From positions 1 through 41,297 of the forward strand of contig CANGRP010000001.1 of NCBI GenBank assembly GCA_947456005.1: a stretch of DNA of 41,297 bases, read 5' to 3'. Shown in pieces: positions 24,792 through 32,572 of this stretch. The stretch is from Caulobacteraceae bacterium. Lineage in GTDB: Bacteria; Pseudomonadota; Alphaproteobacteria; Caulobacterales; Caulobacteraceae. Within the stretch, counting starts at the first letter, position 1, and each line of letters begins with the position of its first letter. The notes under the pieces were generated by a model. It was not told the DNA's origin. It saw nothing but the letters and a program-made list of their open reading frames with translations, and did not search any database. Both the position numbers and the translations under genes were made by a program.

Positions 24792-26678
24792 ATGTCCCTG
24801 GACGCCGAAACACCCCCCGCTGCCGAAGGCGCGTCACTCGCCGGCGCCGAACTGATCCGCGACCAGGTCCGGCGGTTGCCAGACGCGCCTGGCGTCTACC
24901 GGATGATGGGCGAGGGCGGCGAGGTCCTCTACGTGGGCAAGGCCCGCTCGCTGAAGAAGCGGGTCCTGCAATACGCCCAGGGCCGCTTCCACACCCAGCG
25001 CATCGCCCTGATGGTCGACCTGACCCGGGCCATGGAGTTCGTCACCACCCGGACCGAGACCGACGCCCTCCTGCTTGAGATCAACCTGATCAAGCAGATG
25101 AAGCCGCGCTTCAACGTCCTGCTGCGCGACGACAAGAGCTTTCCCGAGATCGTCATCCGGCGGGACCATCCCGCCGCCCAGTTGCGAAAGCACCGGGGGG
25201 CCCACACCCTCAAGGGGGACTATTTCGGCCCCTTCGCCTCCGCGAACGCGGTCAACCGCACCCTCAACACCTTGCAAAAGGCCTTCCTGCTGAGGTCCTG
25301 CACGGACAGTGTCTACGAGGGCCGGACCCGGCCCTGCATGCTTCACCAGATCCGCCGCTGCGCTGCGCCCTGCACGGGCGCGATCAGCCTTGAGGACTAC
25401 GCCGCCCTGGTGGACCAGGCCGAGGACTTCCTGCGCGGCCGCAGCCGGGCGGTGATGACCCGGCTGTCCGAGGCGATGCAGGCGGCGTCCGACGAGATGG
25501 AGTTCGAGCAGGCGGCCCGCCTCCGCGACCGGATCCGGGCCCTGGCGGCCGTGAGCCAGGAGACCCTGGTCAATCCCGAGAGCCTGGAGGAGGCGGACGT
25601 CTTCGCCCTGCACAGCGATGGCGGCCAGGCCTGCGTCCAGGTCTTCTTCTTCCGCGCGGGCCAGAACTGGGGCAACCGCGCCTACTTCCCGCGGATTGAC
25701 CGCACCGACCCGGACCCGTCGATCCTGGCGGCCTTCATCGGCCAGTTCTATGACGACCGGCCGATCCCGAAGCTCATCCTCGTGAGCTGCGAGCCCGACG
25801 AGGTTGATCTCCTGTCCGAGGCCTTCAGCCTGAAGTCCGGCCGCAGGGTCGAGATCCGCCGGCCGGAACGCGGCGAGAAACGCGCCCTGGTCGACGAGGC
25901 CCTGACCAACGCCCGGGAGGCCCTGGGCCGCCGGCTGGCGGAAGGGTCCGCCCACTCGAAGCTCCTGGCCGGGGTCGCGGAGGCCTTTGGCTTGGACGCT
26001 TCCCCGGAGCGGATCGAGGTCTATGACAACAGCCACATCATGGGGACCAACGCCGTTGGCGGCATGATCGTCGCCGGGCCGGACGGGTTTCAGAAGGCCC
26101 AGTACCGCAAGTTCAACATCCGCAGCACGGACCTTACCCCCGGGGACGACTACGGCATGATGCGCGAGGTCCTCAGGCGACGCTTCGGCCGCCTGGTCCG
26201 TGAGGGCGGTTCCGGCGAAACCACGGTGCGACCGGACCTGGTGCTGATCGACGGGGGTGCGGGGCAATTGGCCGCGGCCCTTGAGGTCCTGACCGAGCTG
26301 GGGGTTGACGATATTCCGGTGGTCGGTGTGGCCAAGGGGCCCGACCGTGACGCCGGCCTCGAGCGCTTCTTCCTGCCCGGCCAGCCGCCTTTCATGCTGG
26401 AGCCGAAGAGCCCGGTCCTCTATTTCCTCCAGAGGCTGCGGGACGAGGCCCACCGCTACGCCATCGGGAGCCACCGGGCGCGCCGGGCGGCCGACCTGAG
26501 GCGCAACCCGCTGGACGAGATCGAGGGCATTGGTCCGACGCGAAAGCGCGCCCTGCTTCACGCCTTCGGGTCCGCCGCCGGCGTGGCGCGGGCTGCAGCC
26601 GAGGATCTGGAGAAGGTCGAGGGCGTCAGCAGCGCCCTCGCCGAACGCATATTCGCCGCCTTCCACAAGGAGCGCTGA
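24792..26678 (+). CDS. uvrC: Excinuclease ABC subunit C (628 aa)
   Basis: Makes the two incisions in nucleotide excision repair with UvrA and UvrB. The N-terminal GIY-YIG nuclease is seen at GVYRMM (34-39) and LYVGKARSLKKR (46-57). A four-Cys-like patch follows (CTDSVYEGRTRPCMLHQIRRC), then a UVR motif (MEFEQAARLRDRIRAL). The RNase-H-like domain carries EVYDNSHIMGTNAVG and LVLIDGGAGQLAAA. Tandem helix-hairpin-helix motifs end the protein (IEGIGPTRKRALLHAFGS and VEGVSSALAERI). Full length. The stop shares a base with the pgsA start (TGATG). Confidence 0.97.
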   Translation: MSLDAETPPAAEGASLAGAELIRDQVRRLPDAPGVYRMMGEGGEVLYVGKARSLKKRVLQYAQGRFHTQRIALMVDLTRAMEFVTTRTETDALLLEINLIKQMKPRFNVLLRDDKSFPEIVIRRDHPAAQLRKHRGAHTLKGDYFGPFASANAVNRTLNTLQKAFLLRSCTDSVYEGRTRPCMLHQIRRCAAPCTGAISLEDYAALVDQAEDFLRGRSRAVMTRLSEAMQAASDEMEFEQAARLRDRIRALAAVSQETLVNPESLEEADVFALHSDGGQACVQVFFFRAGQNWGNRAYFPRIDRTDPDPSILAAFIGQFYDDRPIPKLILVSCEPDEVDLLSEAFSLKSGRRVEIRRPERGEKRALVDEALTNAREALGRRLAEGSAHSKLLAGVAEAFGLDASPERIEVYDNSHIMGTNAVGGMIVAGPDGFQKAQYRKFNIRSTDLTPGDDYGMMREVLRRRFGRLVREGGSGETTVRPDLVLIDGGAGQLAAALEVLTELGVDDIPVVGVAKGPDRDAGLERFFLPGQPPFMLEPKSPVLYFLQRLRDEAHRYAIGSHRARRAADLRRNPLDEIEGIGPTRKRALLHAFGSAAGVARAAAEDLEKVEGVSSALAERIFAAFHKER

Positions 26679-27244
26679 TGAAGGCCCTGCCCAACATCCT
26701 GTCCATAGTCCGCATCGTCCTGACCCTGGCCATGTTCGCCGCCCTGGTGGCCATGGGCGCCGGCCGTGATCCGGACGGTGGCCTGATGCACTTTGCCTTC
26801 TGGGCCTTCGTCATTGCCGCAGTGACGGACTTCCTCGATGGCTGGCTGGCCCGCCGGTACGACGCCGTCACCGTCTGGGGAACCATCCTCGATCCCATCG
26901 GCGACAAGATCCTGGTCTGCGGGGCGGTGGTGGGACTGATGGCCAGCGGCGCGGGACCGGCCTTCGCCCTGCCAGCCGGCCTGATCCTGTTCCGCGAGTT
27001 CGCTGTCAGCGCTCTTCGCGAGGTGGGGGCCGCACGGGGGCTGAAGCTGCCGGTCACAGGCCTCGCGAAGTGGAAGACGGCGGTGCAACTGGTCGCCCTG
27101 GCGTCCATGCTCGGGGTTGGGCTGGTTCCGGCCCTTCCGCCCCTCCTGCCCCTCGCACTGGTCTGGGTCGCCGCCGTGCTGACGGTCTGGACCGGGATCG
27201 AGTACCTGCTCCAGACCCGGAGGGGTCTCGCCAGCCTGCCCTGA
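26678..27244 (+). CDS. pgsA: CDP-diacylglycerol-glycerol-3-phosphate 3-phosphatidyltransferase (188 aa)
   Basis: Inner-membrane enzyme for the committed step of phosphatidylglycerol synthesis. The CDP-alcohol phosphotransferase motif is perfect: D51-x2-D54-G55-x2-A58-R59-x8-G68-x3-D72-x3-D76. The N-terminal LPNILSIVRIVLT is typical of PgsA. Several membrane helices follow. It overlaps uvrC by one base, a linkage seen in many proteobacteria, and converges on the Lrp-family gene with a single base between stop codons. Confidence 0.95.
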   Translation: MKALPNILSIVRIVLTLAMFAALVAMGAGRDPDGGLMHFAFWAFVIAAVTDFLDGWLARRYDAVTVWGTILDPIGDKILVCGAVVGLMASGAGPAFALPAGLILFREFAVSALREVGAARGLKLPVTGLAKWKTAVQLVALASMLGVGLVPALPPLLPLALVWVAAVLTVWTGIEYLLQTRRGLASLP

Positions 27245-27245
27245 C

Positions 27246-27737
27246 CTAGCCGGGGAGGTGGGGGGTGATGAGACCCAGGGGCGCCGCCGTGGTGTTCTTC
27301 ACCGAGCGGATGACGATCCGGCTCTCGATGTTCGAGACCAGTCCCAGGGACAGGAGGGTCTCTCGCAGGAAGGAGTCAAAGGCCGGCATGTCGCGGGTAA
27401 CGATCCGAAGCTCATAGTCGGCCGCCCCGGTGACGGTCGCGCACTGGACGACCTCCGGCATGTCCGAGATGGCCCGATCGAAGGCGTCCAGGTTGTCCTT
27501 GGTCGGCAGGGCCAGCTTGACCGTGCAATAGACCTCGAAGGACAGGCCCAGCCTCTCGCGGTCCAGGATGGTCACCCGCTTCTGGATGATCCCTGCATCC
27601 TCAAGGCGCTTGATCCGACGCCAGCAGGGGCTGGACGAGAGGCCTACCCGGTCGGCGATCTCGGCCACTGAAAGGCCCGCGTCGGCTTGGATCAGGTCCA
27701 GGATGCGGGCGTCGATGGCGTCCAGGGTTTCGGCCAC
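27246..27737 (-). CDS. Lrp/AsnC family transcriptional regulator (163 aa)
   Basis: N-terminal winged helix (about 5-60, with ILDLIQADAGLSVAEIADRVGLS and PCWRRIKRLEDAGII) joined to an AsnC ligand-binding domain (YCTVKLALPTKDNLDAF, VQCATVTGAADYELRIV). I set the start at GTG 27737, which has AAGGAG five bases upstream; an ATG at 27752 lies within the ribosome site itself, and the frame stays open much further without homology. It is divergent from the FAD oxidoreductase gene over 167 bp. Lrp-family regulators often control a divergent neighbour, so that flavoenzyme is the first candidate target. Confidence 0.92.
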   Translation of the reverse strand: MAETLDAIDARILDLIQADAGLSVAEIADRVGLSSSPCWRRIKRLEDAGIIQKRVTILDRERLGLSFEVYCTVKLALPTKDNLDAFDRAISDMPEVVQCATVTGAADYELRIVTRDMPAFDSFLRETLLSLGLVSNIESRIVIRSVKNTTAAPLGLITPHLPG

Positions 27738-27904
27738 GCATGCTCCTTGCATCTTTCGCGCACAGTTCTGCCCAATGTCGGGCGATCTGCAACATCCAGC
27801 GCAGGCTTCTGCCCCAAAAGGCCCGCAGTGCGCAATACCCGACCGGGTGAGCCGGCGTCTTGGCGGGAGCTTGCTTTCCACCGGGACTGGTTTAGGCGTC
27901 AGGC

Positions 27905-29017
27905 ATGTCCGGATTCGACTTTGACGCCGTTGTGGTCGGAGCGGGGGCCGTCGGGCTCGCCTGCGGTTACGCCCTGGCCCTTCGCGGCCTCTCCACTGTC
28001 GTCCTCGAGGCCGGTCCCCGGATCGGAGAGGGCGTCTCCGCGCGGAACTCCGAAGTTGTCCACGGAGGTCTCTATTATCCCACAGGGTCACTCAAGGCGC
28101 GCCTCTGCGTCCAGGGGCGGCGGTCCCTCTACGCCTTCCTCGCCGAACGCGGCGTTGCCTTCGACCGCTGCGGCAAGCTTGTGGTCTTCAACGGTCCTGA
28201 AGAGCTGGAACGGCTCGACGCCATCCTCACCCAGGCGCGCACAAATGACGTCGAAGGCATGGAGGTCCTCACCCCCGCCCAGGTCCGGGCCCTGGAGCCC
28301 GACCTGAAGTGCGATGCGGCCCTGCTCTCGCCCCAGAGCGGGGTCTTCGACAGCCACGGCTACATGCTGGCCCTGCAGGGGGAGATCGAGTCCCGGGGCG
28401 GCGCCGTGGTGGTGTCGACCCCCTTCGAGGGCGCCGCGCCGCTGGGGACCGGCGGTTGGCGGGTTTCCACTGGGGGTGACGATCCTGCTGTCCTGACCAC
28501 GGCCCGTCTTGTCACGGCGCCTGGCCTGGACGCCCAGTCGGTGGCGGACCGTATCTCCGGTCTGCCATCGGGGACCATCCCGCAAGGCTTCTTCGGCAAG
28601 GGTGTCTATTTCCGGCTGACGGGCCGGGCGCCCTTCTCCCGCCTGGTCTATCCGCCCCCCATCCCGGGGGCCCTGGGGACCCACTACCGGCGGGACCTCG
28701 GGGGGCAGGCGGTCTTCGGGCCGGATCTCGAGTTCGTTCCCGCCCCTGATTACTCAGTGGATCCGGGCCGGGCCGGCGCCTTCTACGACTGCATCCGCAA
28801 GTTCTGGCCAGGCCTGCCGGACGGCGCTCTTCAGCCCGACTACGCCGGGGTGCGGCCCAAGCTGCACGGCCCTGGCCAGCCGCAGCTCGACTTCCGCATC
28901 GACGGGCCTGAGGCCCACGGGCTCGATGGGCTGGTGGCGCTGTTCGGCATCGAGAGTCCGGGCCTGACCAGCTCCCTTGCGATCGGCGAGGAGGTCGCTG
29001 CCCGGCTCGGCCTCTAG
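27905..29017 (+). CDS. FAD-dependent oxidoreductase, L-2-hydroxyglutarate dehydrogenase-like (370 aa)
   Basis: DAO-fold flavoprotein. The Rossmann dinucleotide motif VVVGAGAVGLACGYALA is at residues 9-25. The SARNSEVVHGGLYYPTGSLKARLC stretch (given here as two adjoining parts, SARNSEVVHGG and YYPTGSLKARLC) is the signature of the LhgO/L2HGDH group. The C-terminal FGIESPGLTSSLAIGEEVA closes the FAD site. The family oxidises L-2-hydroxyglutarate or related hydroxy acids and passes electrons to the membrane. Substrate identity is by family only. Divergent from the Lrp regulator. Confidence 0.88.
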   Translation: MSGFDFDAVVVGAGAVGLACGYALALRGLSTVVLEAGPRIGEGVSARNSEVVHGGLYYPTGSLKARLCVQGRRSLYAFLAERGVAFDRCGKLVVFNGPEELERLDAILTQARTNDVEGMEVLTPAQVRALEPDLKCDAALLSPQSGVFDSHGYMLALQGEIESRGGAVVVSTPFEGAAPLGTGGWRVSTGGDDPAVLTTARLVTAPGLDAQSVADRISGLPSGTIPQGFFGKGVYFRLTGRAPFSRLVYPPPIPGALGTHYRRDLGGQAVFGPDLEFVPAPDYSVDPGRAGAFYDCIRKFWPGLPDGALQPDYAGVRPKLHGPGQPQLDFRIDGPEAHGLDGLVALFGIESPGLTSSLAIGEEVAARLGL

Positions 29018-29064
29018 ATCATGTTCCGACAAGCGGGGACCGGTTGTCGGATCGAAGCATGACT
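29016..29064. repeat. REP-like palindromic intergenic element
   Basis: Inner arms TCCGACAA (29024-29031) and TTGTCGGA (29044-29051) are perfect inverted repeats around a loop with GGGGACCGG. Outer AGATCATG and GCATGACT arms extend the fold. The pattern (ATCATG, CCGACAA, GGACCGGTT, CGGATCG, CATGA) resembles the short palindromic repeats scattered in rhizobial and caulobacterial genomes around an ACCGGTT core. Only one copy is in this window. The remaining 60 bp before the thioredoxin-like gene hold nothing I recognise. Confidence 0.5.
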
Positions 29065-29126
29065 TCACTGATTGGACCTAGAGCCTGTCCTTCCTCGTCT
29101 GGCAGTCCGACTGAGGGGAGCACGCC

Positions 29127-29645
29127 CTAGGCGGCCCAGCCGGCGATCCAGTCCGACAGGGCCTGGGGCGACATGCCCCGTGCGTTGGACAGGGCGGAGA
29201 AGTTGCCGGGATTGAGGAGCTTGTCAGTCCGGGGGTCGATCACCAGCAGCGCGGGCACGCCGGGCAGCCGGCCGGTGATCCCGTAGCGGGCGGGGATCTG
29301 GAGATTGCGGTCAAAGCGGCCGACGTCGACCATGACCGTCACGAAATGCGCCTTCATGAACCGGTCAAGTTCCGGAAGGGCCATGGTCCCGGCCAGGATG
29401 CGGCAGTCGGGGCACCAGTTGCCGCCCAGGTCGATGAGGAGTCGCTTACCTTGCCGGCGGGCTTGGGCCCGGGCGCGGTCCACGATGGCGCTGGCGTCCG
29501 CCCCCTCGTCGTAAGGGAGCGGAAGGGGGGTCTTGAGCTCTGCGAACGTCTTGATCGACATCCGGGGCGCCGGTCGTGCGGCGAGCGCAGCCGGGGCGGC
29601 GGCCGTCGCGGCGGCGGCGGTGAGGATCAGGCGGCGGCGGTTCAT
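29127..29645 (-). CDS. Exported thioredoxin-fold protein with WCPDC active site (172 aa)
   Basis: An N-terminal export signal (NRRRLILTAAAATAAAPAALA, Arg-rich then hydrophobic, possibly Tat) precedes a thioredoxin fold. The redox motif is W77-C78-P79-D80-C81. The later ITGRLPGVPALLVIDP segment supplies the cis-Pro loop. The CPDC pair differs from the CGPC of thioredoxin and is found in thioredoxin_7-like and related periplasmic proteins. A thiol-disulphide role in the periplasm is likely, partner unknown. The ATG overlaps the upstream kinase-fusion stop (ATGA, 29642-29645), so it is the third gene of the pdxH operon. Confidence 0.85.
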   Translation of the reverse strand: MNRRRLILTAAAATAAAPAALAARPAPRMSIKTFAELKTPLPLPYDEGADASAIVDRARAQARRQGKRLLIDLGGNWCPDCRILAGTMALPELDRFMKAHFVTVMVDVGRFDRNLQIPARYGITGRLPGVPALLVIDPRTDKLLNPGNFSALSNARGMSPQALSDWIAGWAA

Positions 29646-31147
29646 CTCGTCGGGACTCCGGAGGTTTGTCCAAAGGCTTCAAGCGTGGCCGCAGTCACGT
29701 CAAGGTCGGTCCGGAGCCGGCGCCACTCGATCGGACCCTGCCCCCGCTTGACCTGCAGCTCCAGCGTCTCCGGTGTGGCGTCGGACGCGTCGCCGGACCG
29801 CCGGGCCAGCCGGCCGCGCAGGAGGTCTACAGGAGCCTCCAGCCAGACCGCGGCGAAGGGAACGCCTAGGCGCCCAGCCAGCTCGGATGTCTGGGCCCTG
29901 TGCCCGGGATCGAGGAAGGTGGCGTCCAGGATCACGCTGCGCCCGGCGGCCAGCAGTTCCTCCGCCTCGGCGAAGAGGACCTGGTGGACGCGGGTCGACA
30001 TGTCCGGGCCATAGGCTTCCGGGGGCAGGCGCTCCGTAGGGGCGGCGCCTGACAGCCGCTTGCGGATCTCGTCCGAGCGCAGGACCACGGCTCCCGGCGA
30101 AGCGCCCAACCGCGGCGCGACCTCGCGGGCGAGGGTGGTCTTGCCAGTCCCCGACATCCCACCCACGGCGAACAGGCGCGGCGGCGCTGGCCGGAGATGC
30201 CTCAGCGCTGCCTGCAGGTAGTCCCGGCCCACGGCGTCATGCCCGGAATTGGCCTCAACGTGCGCCCGTACGACCGCCCGGACAGAGAGCATCAGGGGCA
30301 GGGTGGTGAGGCCCTCCCGCAGGCTGGGGCCCTCGCGCCGCGCCGCCTCGTCCAGCCAGCCGTCCAGCACCCGGCAGGCGGCGTCGCGCCGGGCCCGGAA
30401 GTCGAGATCCATCAGCAGGAAGGCGAGGTCGTACTGGATGTCGATGTCAGACAGGCGGTCGTTGAACTCAATGCAATCGAAGAGGACTGGGCGGCCGTTC
30501 TCCAGGAGGATGTTCCCGAGGTGAAGATCAGCGTGGCAGCGGCGGGTGAAACCACTCCGCCGGCGGGACTCGAGAAGCGGGGAGGCGTCGGCGAGGGCGG
30601 CGGCTGTCCCCGCGATGACGGCCTCGACCGCCTCCGGTCCGAGACGGTCCGCCAGTCCTGTCAGGAGATGGGCGTTGGAGTCGATCGTGTAGGCCAGCCC
30701 CTCCTCACCACCGCCCTCGGGCCGCAGGGGTGCGGCGGCGTGAAGGCGGGCGACCTCCCGGCCCAGGGCCTCGGCGAGGGGAGCGTCCACGGCCTCTGGC
30801 CGCGCCGACAGGACCGAGCCCTCGTCAAAGCGCCTCATCTCCACAGCGTAGTCCACGGCCGGGCCCTGGCCGTCCAGCTCCAGGCCTGTCCCCGAGCGGG
30901 TGACGGCGTGAACCCGCCGATAGATGTCGGGGGCCGCGGGAGAGTTGAATGCGATCTCGCGCTCGGCCGCTTCGCGCCGCAGCTCAAGGGTCGTGAAGTC
31001 CACATAGCCGAGATCGACTGGCCGCTTGACCTTCCAGGCCGTTTCGCCGGCCAGGTAGATACGGTTGCAGGCGGTCTCGATCCGGCGGCCGCCCATGGCG
31101 GAGAAGAAGGCGTCGACCTCCGCCCCGTCATCGGCCGCCTGCGTCAC
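29642..31147 (-). CDS. Fusion of aminoglycoside-phosphotransferase-like and P-loop kinase domains (501 aa)
   Basis: Two-domain cytoplasmic protein known as the bifunctional APH/ATP-binding family. The first part (about 1-320) has a kinase fold with catalytic loop CHADLHLGNILL (204-215) and metal-binding D224 in LFDCIEFND. The second (about 323-495) is a small P-loop kinase with GGMSGTGKTTLA (329-340) and a VILDATFLDPGHR segment. The substrate is unknown; aminoglycoside resistance should not be assumed. The GTG start overlaps pdxH by 4 nt, and its stop overlaps the thioredoxin-like gene by 4 nt. Confidence 0.88.
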   Translation of the reverse strand: MTQAADDGAEVDAFFSAMGGRRIETACNRIYLAGETAWKVKRPVDLGYVDFTTLELRREAAEREIAFNSPAAPDIYRRVHAVTRSGTGLELDGQGPAVDYAVEMRRFDEGSVLSARPEAVDAPLAEALGREVARLHAAAPLRPEGGGEEGLAYTIDSNAHLLTGLADRLGPEAVEAVIAGTAAALADASPLLESRRRSGFTRRCHADLHLGNILLENGRPVLFDCIEFNDRLSDIDIQYDLAFLLMDLDFRARRDAACRVLDGWLDEAARREGPSLREGLTTLPLMLSVRAVVRAHVEANSGHDAVGRDYLQAALRHLRPAPPRLFAVGGMSGTGKTTLAREVAPRLGASPGAVVLRSDEIRKRLSGAAPTERLPPEAYGPDMSTRVHQVLFAEAEELLAAGRSVILDATFLDPGHRAQTSELAGRLGVPFAAVWLEAPVDLLRGRLARRSGDASDATPETLELQVKRGQGPIEWRRLRTDLDVTAATLEAFGQTSGVPTR

Positions 31148-31806
31148 GGATAGAGCCGGCTTGTGGTCCAGCCGCCCGGGGCGGAGTCGAAGACCAACCG
31201 CTCGTGCAGGCGGAAGGGCCGGTCCCGCCAGAACTCGATGTGTGAGGGCGTCAGGCGGAAGCCCGACCAGTGCGGCGGGCGCGGCGCCTTGCCCAGGCCG
31301 AACTTGACCCCGTAGGCGGCGATGGCCTTCTCGAAGGCGAGGCGGTCGGGCAGGGGCTGGGACTGCTGCGAGGCCCAGGCGCCCAGCTGGGCGGGCCGGG
31401 CCCGGGTGGCCCAGTAGGCGTCGGCCTCCTCCGCGCTCACGGGCGTGATGGCCCCGCGCACCCGGACCTGGCGGCGCAGGGACTTCCAGTGGAAGAGCAG
31501 GGCCGCCTTGCCGCTTGCGGCCAGCTGCCGGCCCTTGGCGCTGCCGAGGTTGGTGTAGAAGACGAAGCCGTCAGGCCCGGCGTCCTTCAGCAGGACCATG
31601 CGCACGTCAGGCAGGCCGTCGTCGTCGACGGTGGCCAGGGCCATGGCGTTGGGGTCATTGACCTCGGACTTCACGGCCTCGGCCAGCCACTCGGCGAAGA
31701 GGGCCAGGGGGTCCTCCGCCGTCAGCGGCGGCAGGTCGGCGCTGGCGACGGCCTTGAGGTACTCGTCCTCGGTGGGCGACGGGGGGATGGGGGGCTTGGC
31801 GCTCAT
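31144..31806 (-). CDS. pdxH: Pyridoxamine/pyridoxine 5'-phosphate oxidase (220 aa)
   Basis: FMN enzyme that oxidises pyridoxine or pyridoxamine phosphate to pyridoxal 5'-phosphate. Landmarks are NAMALATVDDDGLPDVRMVL, FVFYTNLGSAKGRQLA, ALLFHWKSLRRQVRVRG and the C-terminal FWRDRPFRLHERLVF and WTTSRLYP. The start at ATG 31806 matches the family N-terminus; the frame stays open upstream but has no homology. Only 6 nt separate the ATG from a predicted -10 box, so the message may be leaderless. First gene of a three-gene overlapping operon. Confidence 0.95.
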   Translation of the reverse strand: MSAKPPIPPSPTEDEYLKAVASADLPPLTAEDPLALFAEWLAEAVKSEVNDPNAMALATVDDDGLPDVRMVLLKDAGPDGFVFYTNLGSAKGRQLAASGKAALLFHWKSLRRQVRVRGAITPVSAEEADAYWATRARPAQLGAWASQQSQPLPDRLAFEKAIAAYGVKFGLGKAPRPPHWSGFRLTPSHIEFWRDRPFRLHERLVFDSAPGGWTTSRLYP

Positions 31807-31812
31807 GCGCGC

Positions 31813-31836
31813 CCTATAGCGCAGGCGGGCCGCCAA
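31813..31836 (-). promoter_or_regulatory. Predicted pdxH promoter, Caulobacter housekeeping type
   Basis: On the minus strand, TTGGCGG (31830-31836) is followed after 9 nt by GCTATAGG (31813-31820). These resemble the Caulobacter sigma-73 consensus (TTGACGS, 10-14 nt, GCTANAWC), with one mismatch in the -35 and a slightly short spacer. The -10 ends 6 nt before the pdxH ATG. Confidence 0.4.
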
Positions 31837-31876
31837 AGGTATGGCTAGCCAGACACGGCAGCGAGGAGGGATCAGC

Positions 31877-32557
31877 ATGCCCACGCGCGGACAGATGATC
31901 CGGATGCAGATGAGCGACGGCGTCGAGATCGGTGTCTACCACGTCGCGCCGACGGGCGAGCGGCGGGGCGGCCTGGTCCTGATCCAGGAGATCTTCGGCG
32001 TGACCGAGCACATCCGCGAGCAGTGCGACGTCTTCGCCGGCGATGGCTACGAAGTGCTGGCTCCGGCCCTCTACGACCGGGAGGTTCCTGGCTTTGAGGC
32101 CAGCTACTCCGAGACCGACGTCCAGCGCGCCATCCAGGTGGCCCGCCAGCTGCATGACTTCGAGGTGTCGCTGAGGGACGCCCAGACCTGCATTGACGCC
32201 CTGAAGGACAAGGGCCCCGTGTTTATGACAGGCTACTGCTATGGCGGGTCCGTGACCTGGGCCATGGCTTGCCGGTCCAAGGATCTGGCGGCGGCCTCCG
32301 GCTATTACGGCGGCATGATCCCCGCCATGGCCGACAGGACCCCGAACTGTGCGACCATCCTGCACTTCGGCGAGCAGGATCACGGAATCCCGATGGAGGG
32401 GGTGCGCAAGGTCGCCGAGCTTCACCCGGAGGTCGCCGTCCATGTCTATGACGCGGGGCACGGCTTCCAGTCCGATCGCCGGACCGACTACCACGAGCCC
32501 AGCGCCAAGCTCGCCCGGGAGCGGACCCTGGCGCTGTTCCGCGCCAACGGCGGCTAG
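31877..32557 (+). CDS. Dienelactone hydrolase family protein (226 aa)
   Basis: Alpha/beta hydrolase of the dienelactone hydrolase group. The Cys-Asp-His triad is visible: nucleophile C121 in GYCYGG, D168 in FGEQDHGIP and H195 in DAGHGF. The E38 of LIQEIFGV, which shields the resting cysteine in the family, is also there. The ATG at 31877 follows GAGGAGGG; twelve further in-frame codons upstream lie over the ribosome site. It is 15 bp upstream of aroC and may be cotranscribed. Real substrates of such chromosomal copies are mostly unknown. Confidence 0.92.
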   Translation: MPTRGQMIRMQMSDGVEIGVYHVAPTGERRGGLVLIQEIFGVTEHIREQCDVFAGDGYEVLAPALYDREVPGFEASYSETDVQRAIQVARQLHDFEVSLRDAQTCIDALKDKGPVFMTGYCYGGSVTWAMACRSKDLAAASGYYGGMIPAMADRTPNCATILHFGEQDHGIPMEGVRKVAELHPEVAVHVYDAGHGFQSDRRTDYHEPSAKLARERTLALFRANGG

Positions 32558-32572
32558 GCCGGACTCCGCCGC

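Noticed and set aside
24834..26666. A 610-codon minus-strand open frame
   Set aside because: Antisense to uvrC and without recognisable domains.
29642..31147. Aminoglycoside resistance gene
   Set aside because: The kinase-like half belongs to a chromosomal fusion family in a pdxH operon with native composition; nothing indicates a resistance gene or transfer.
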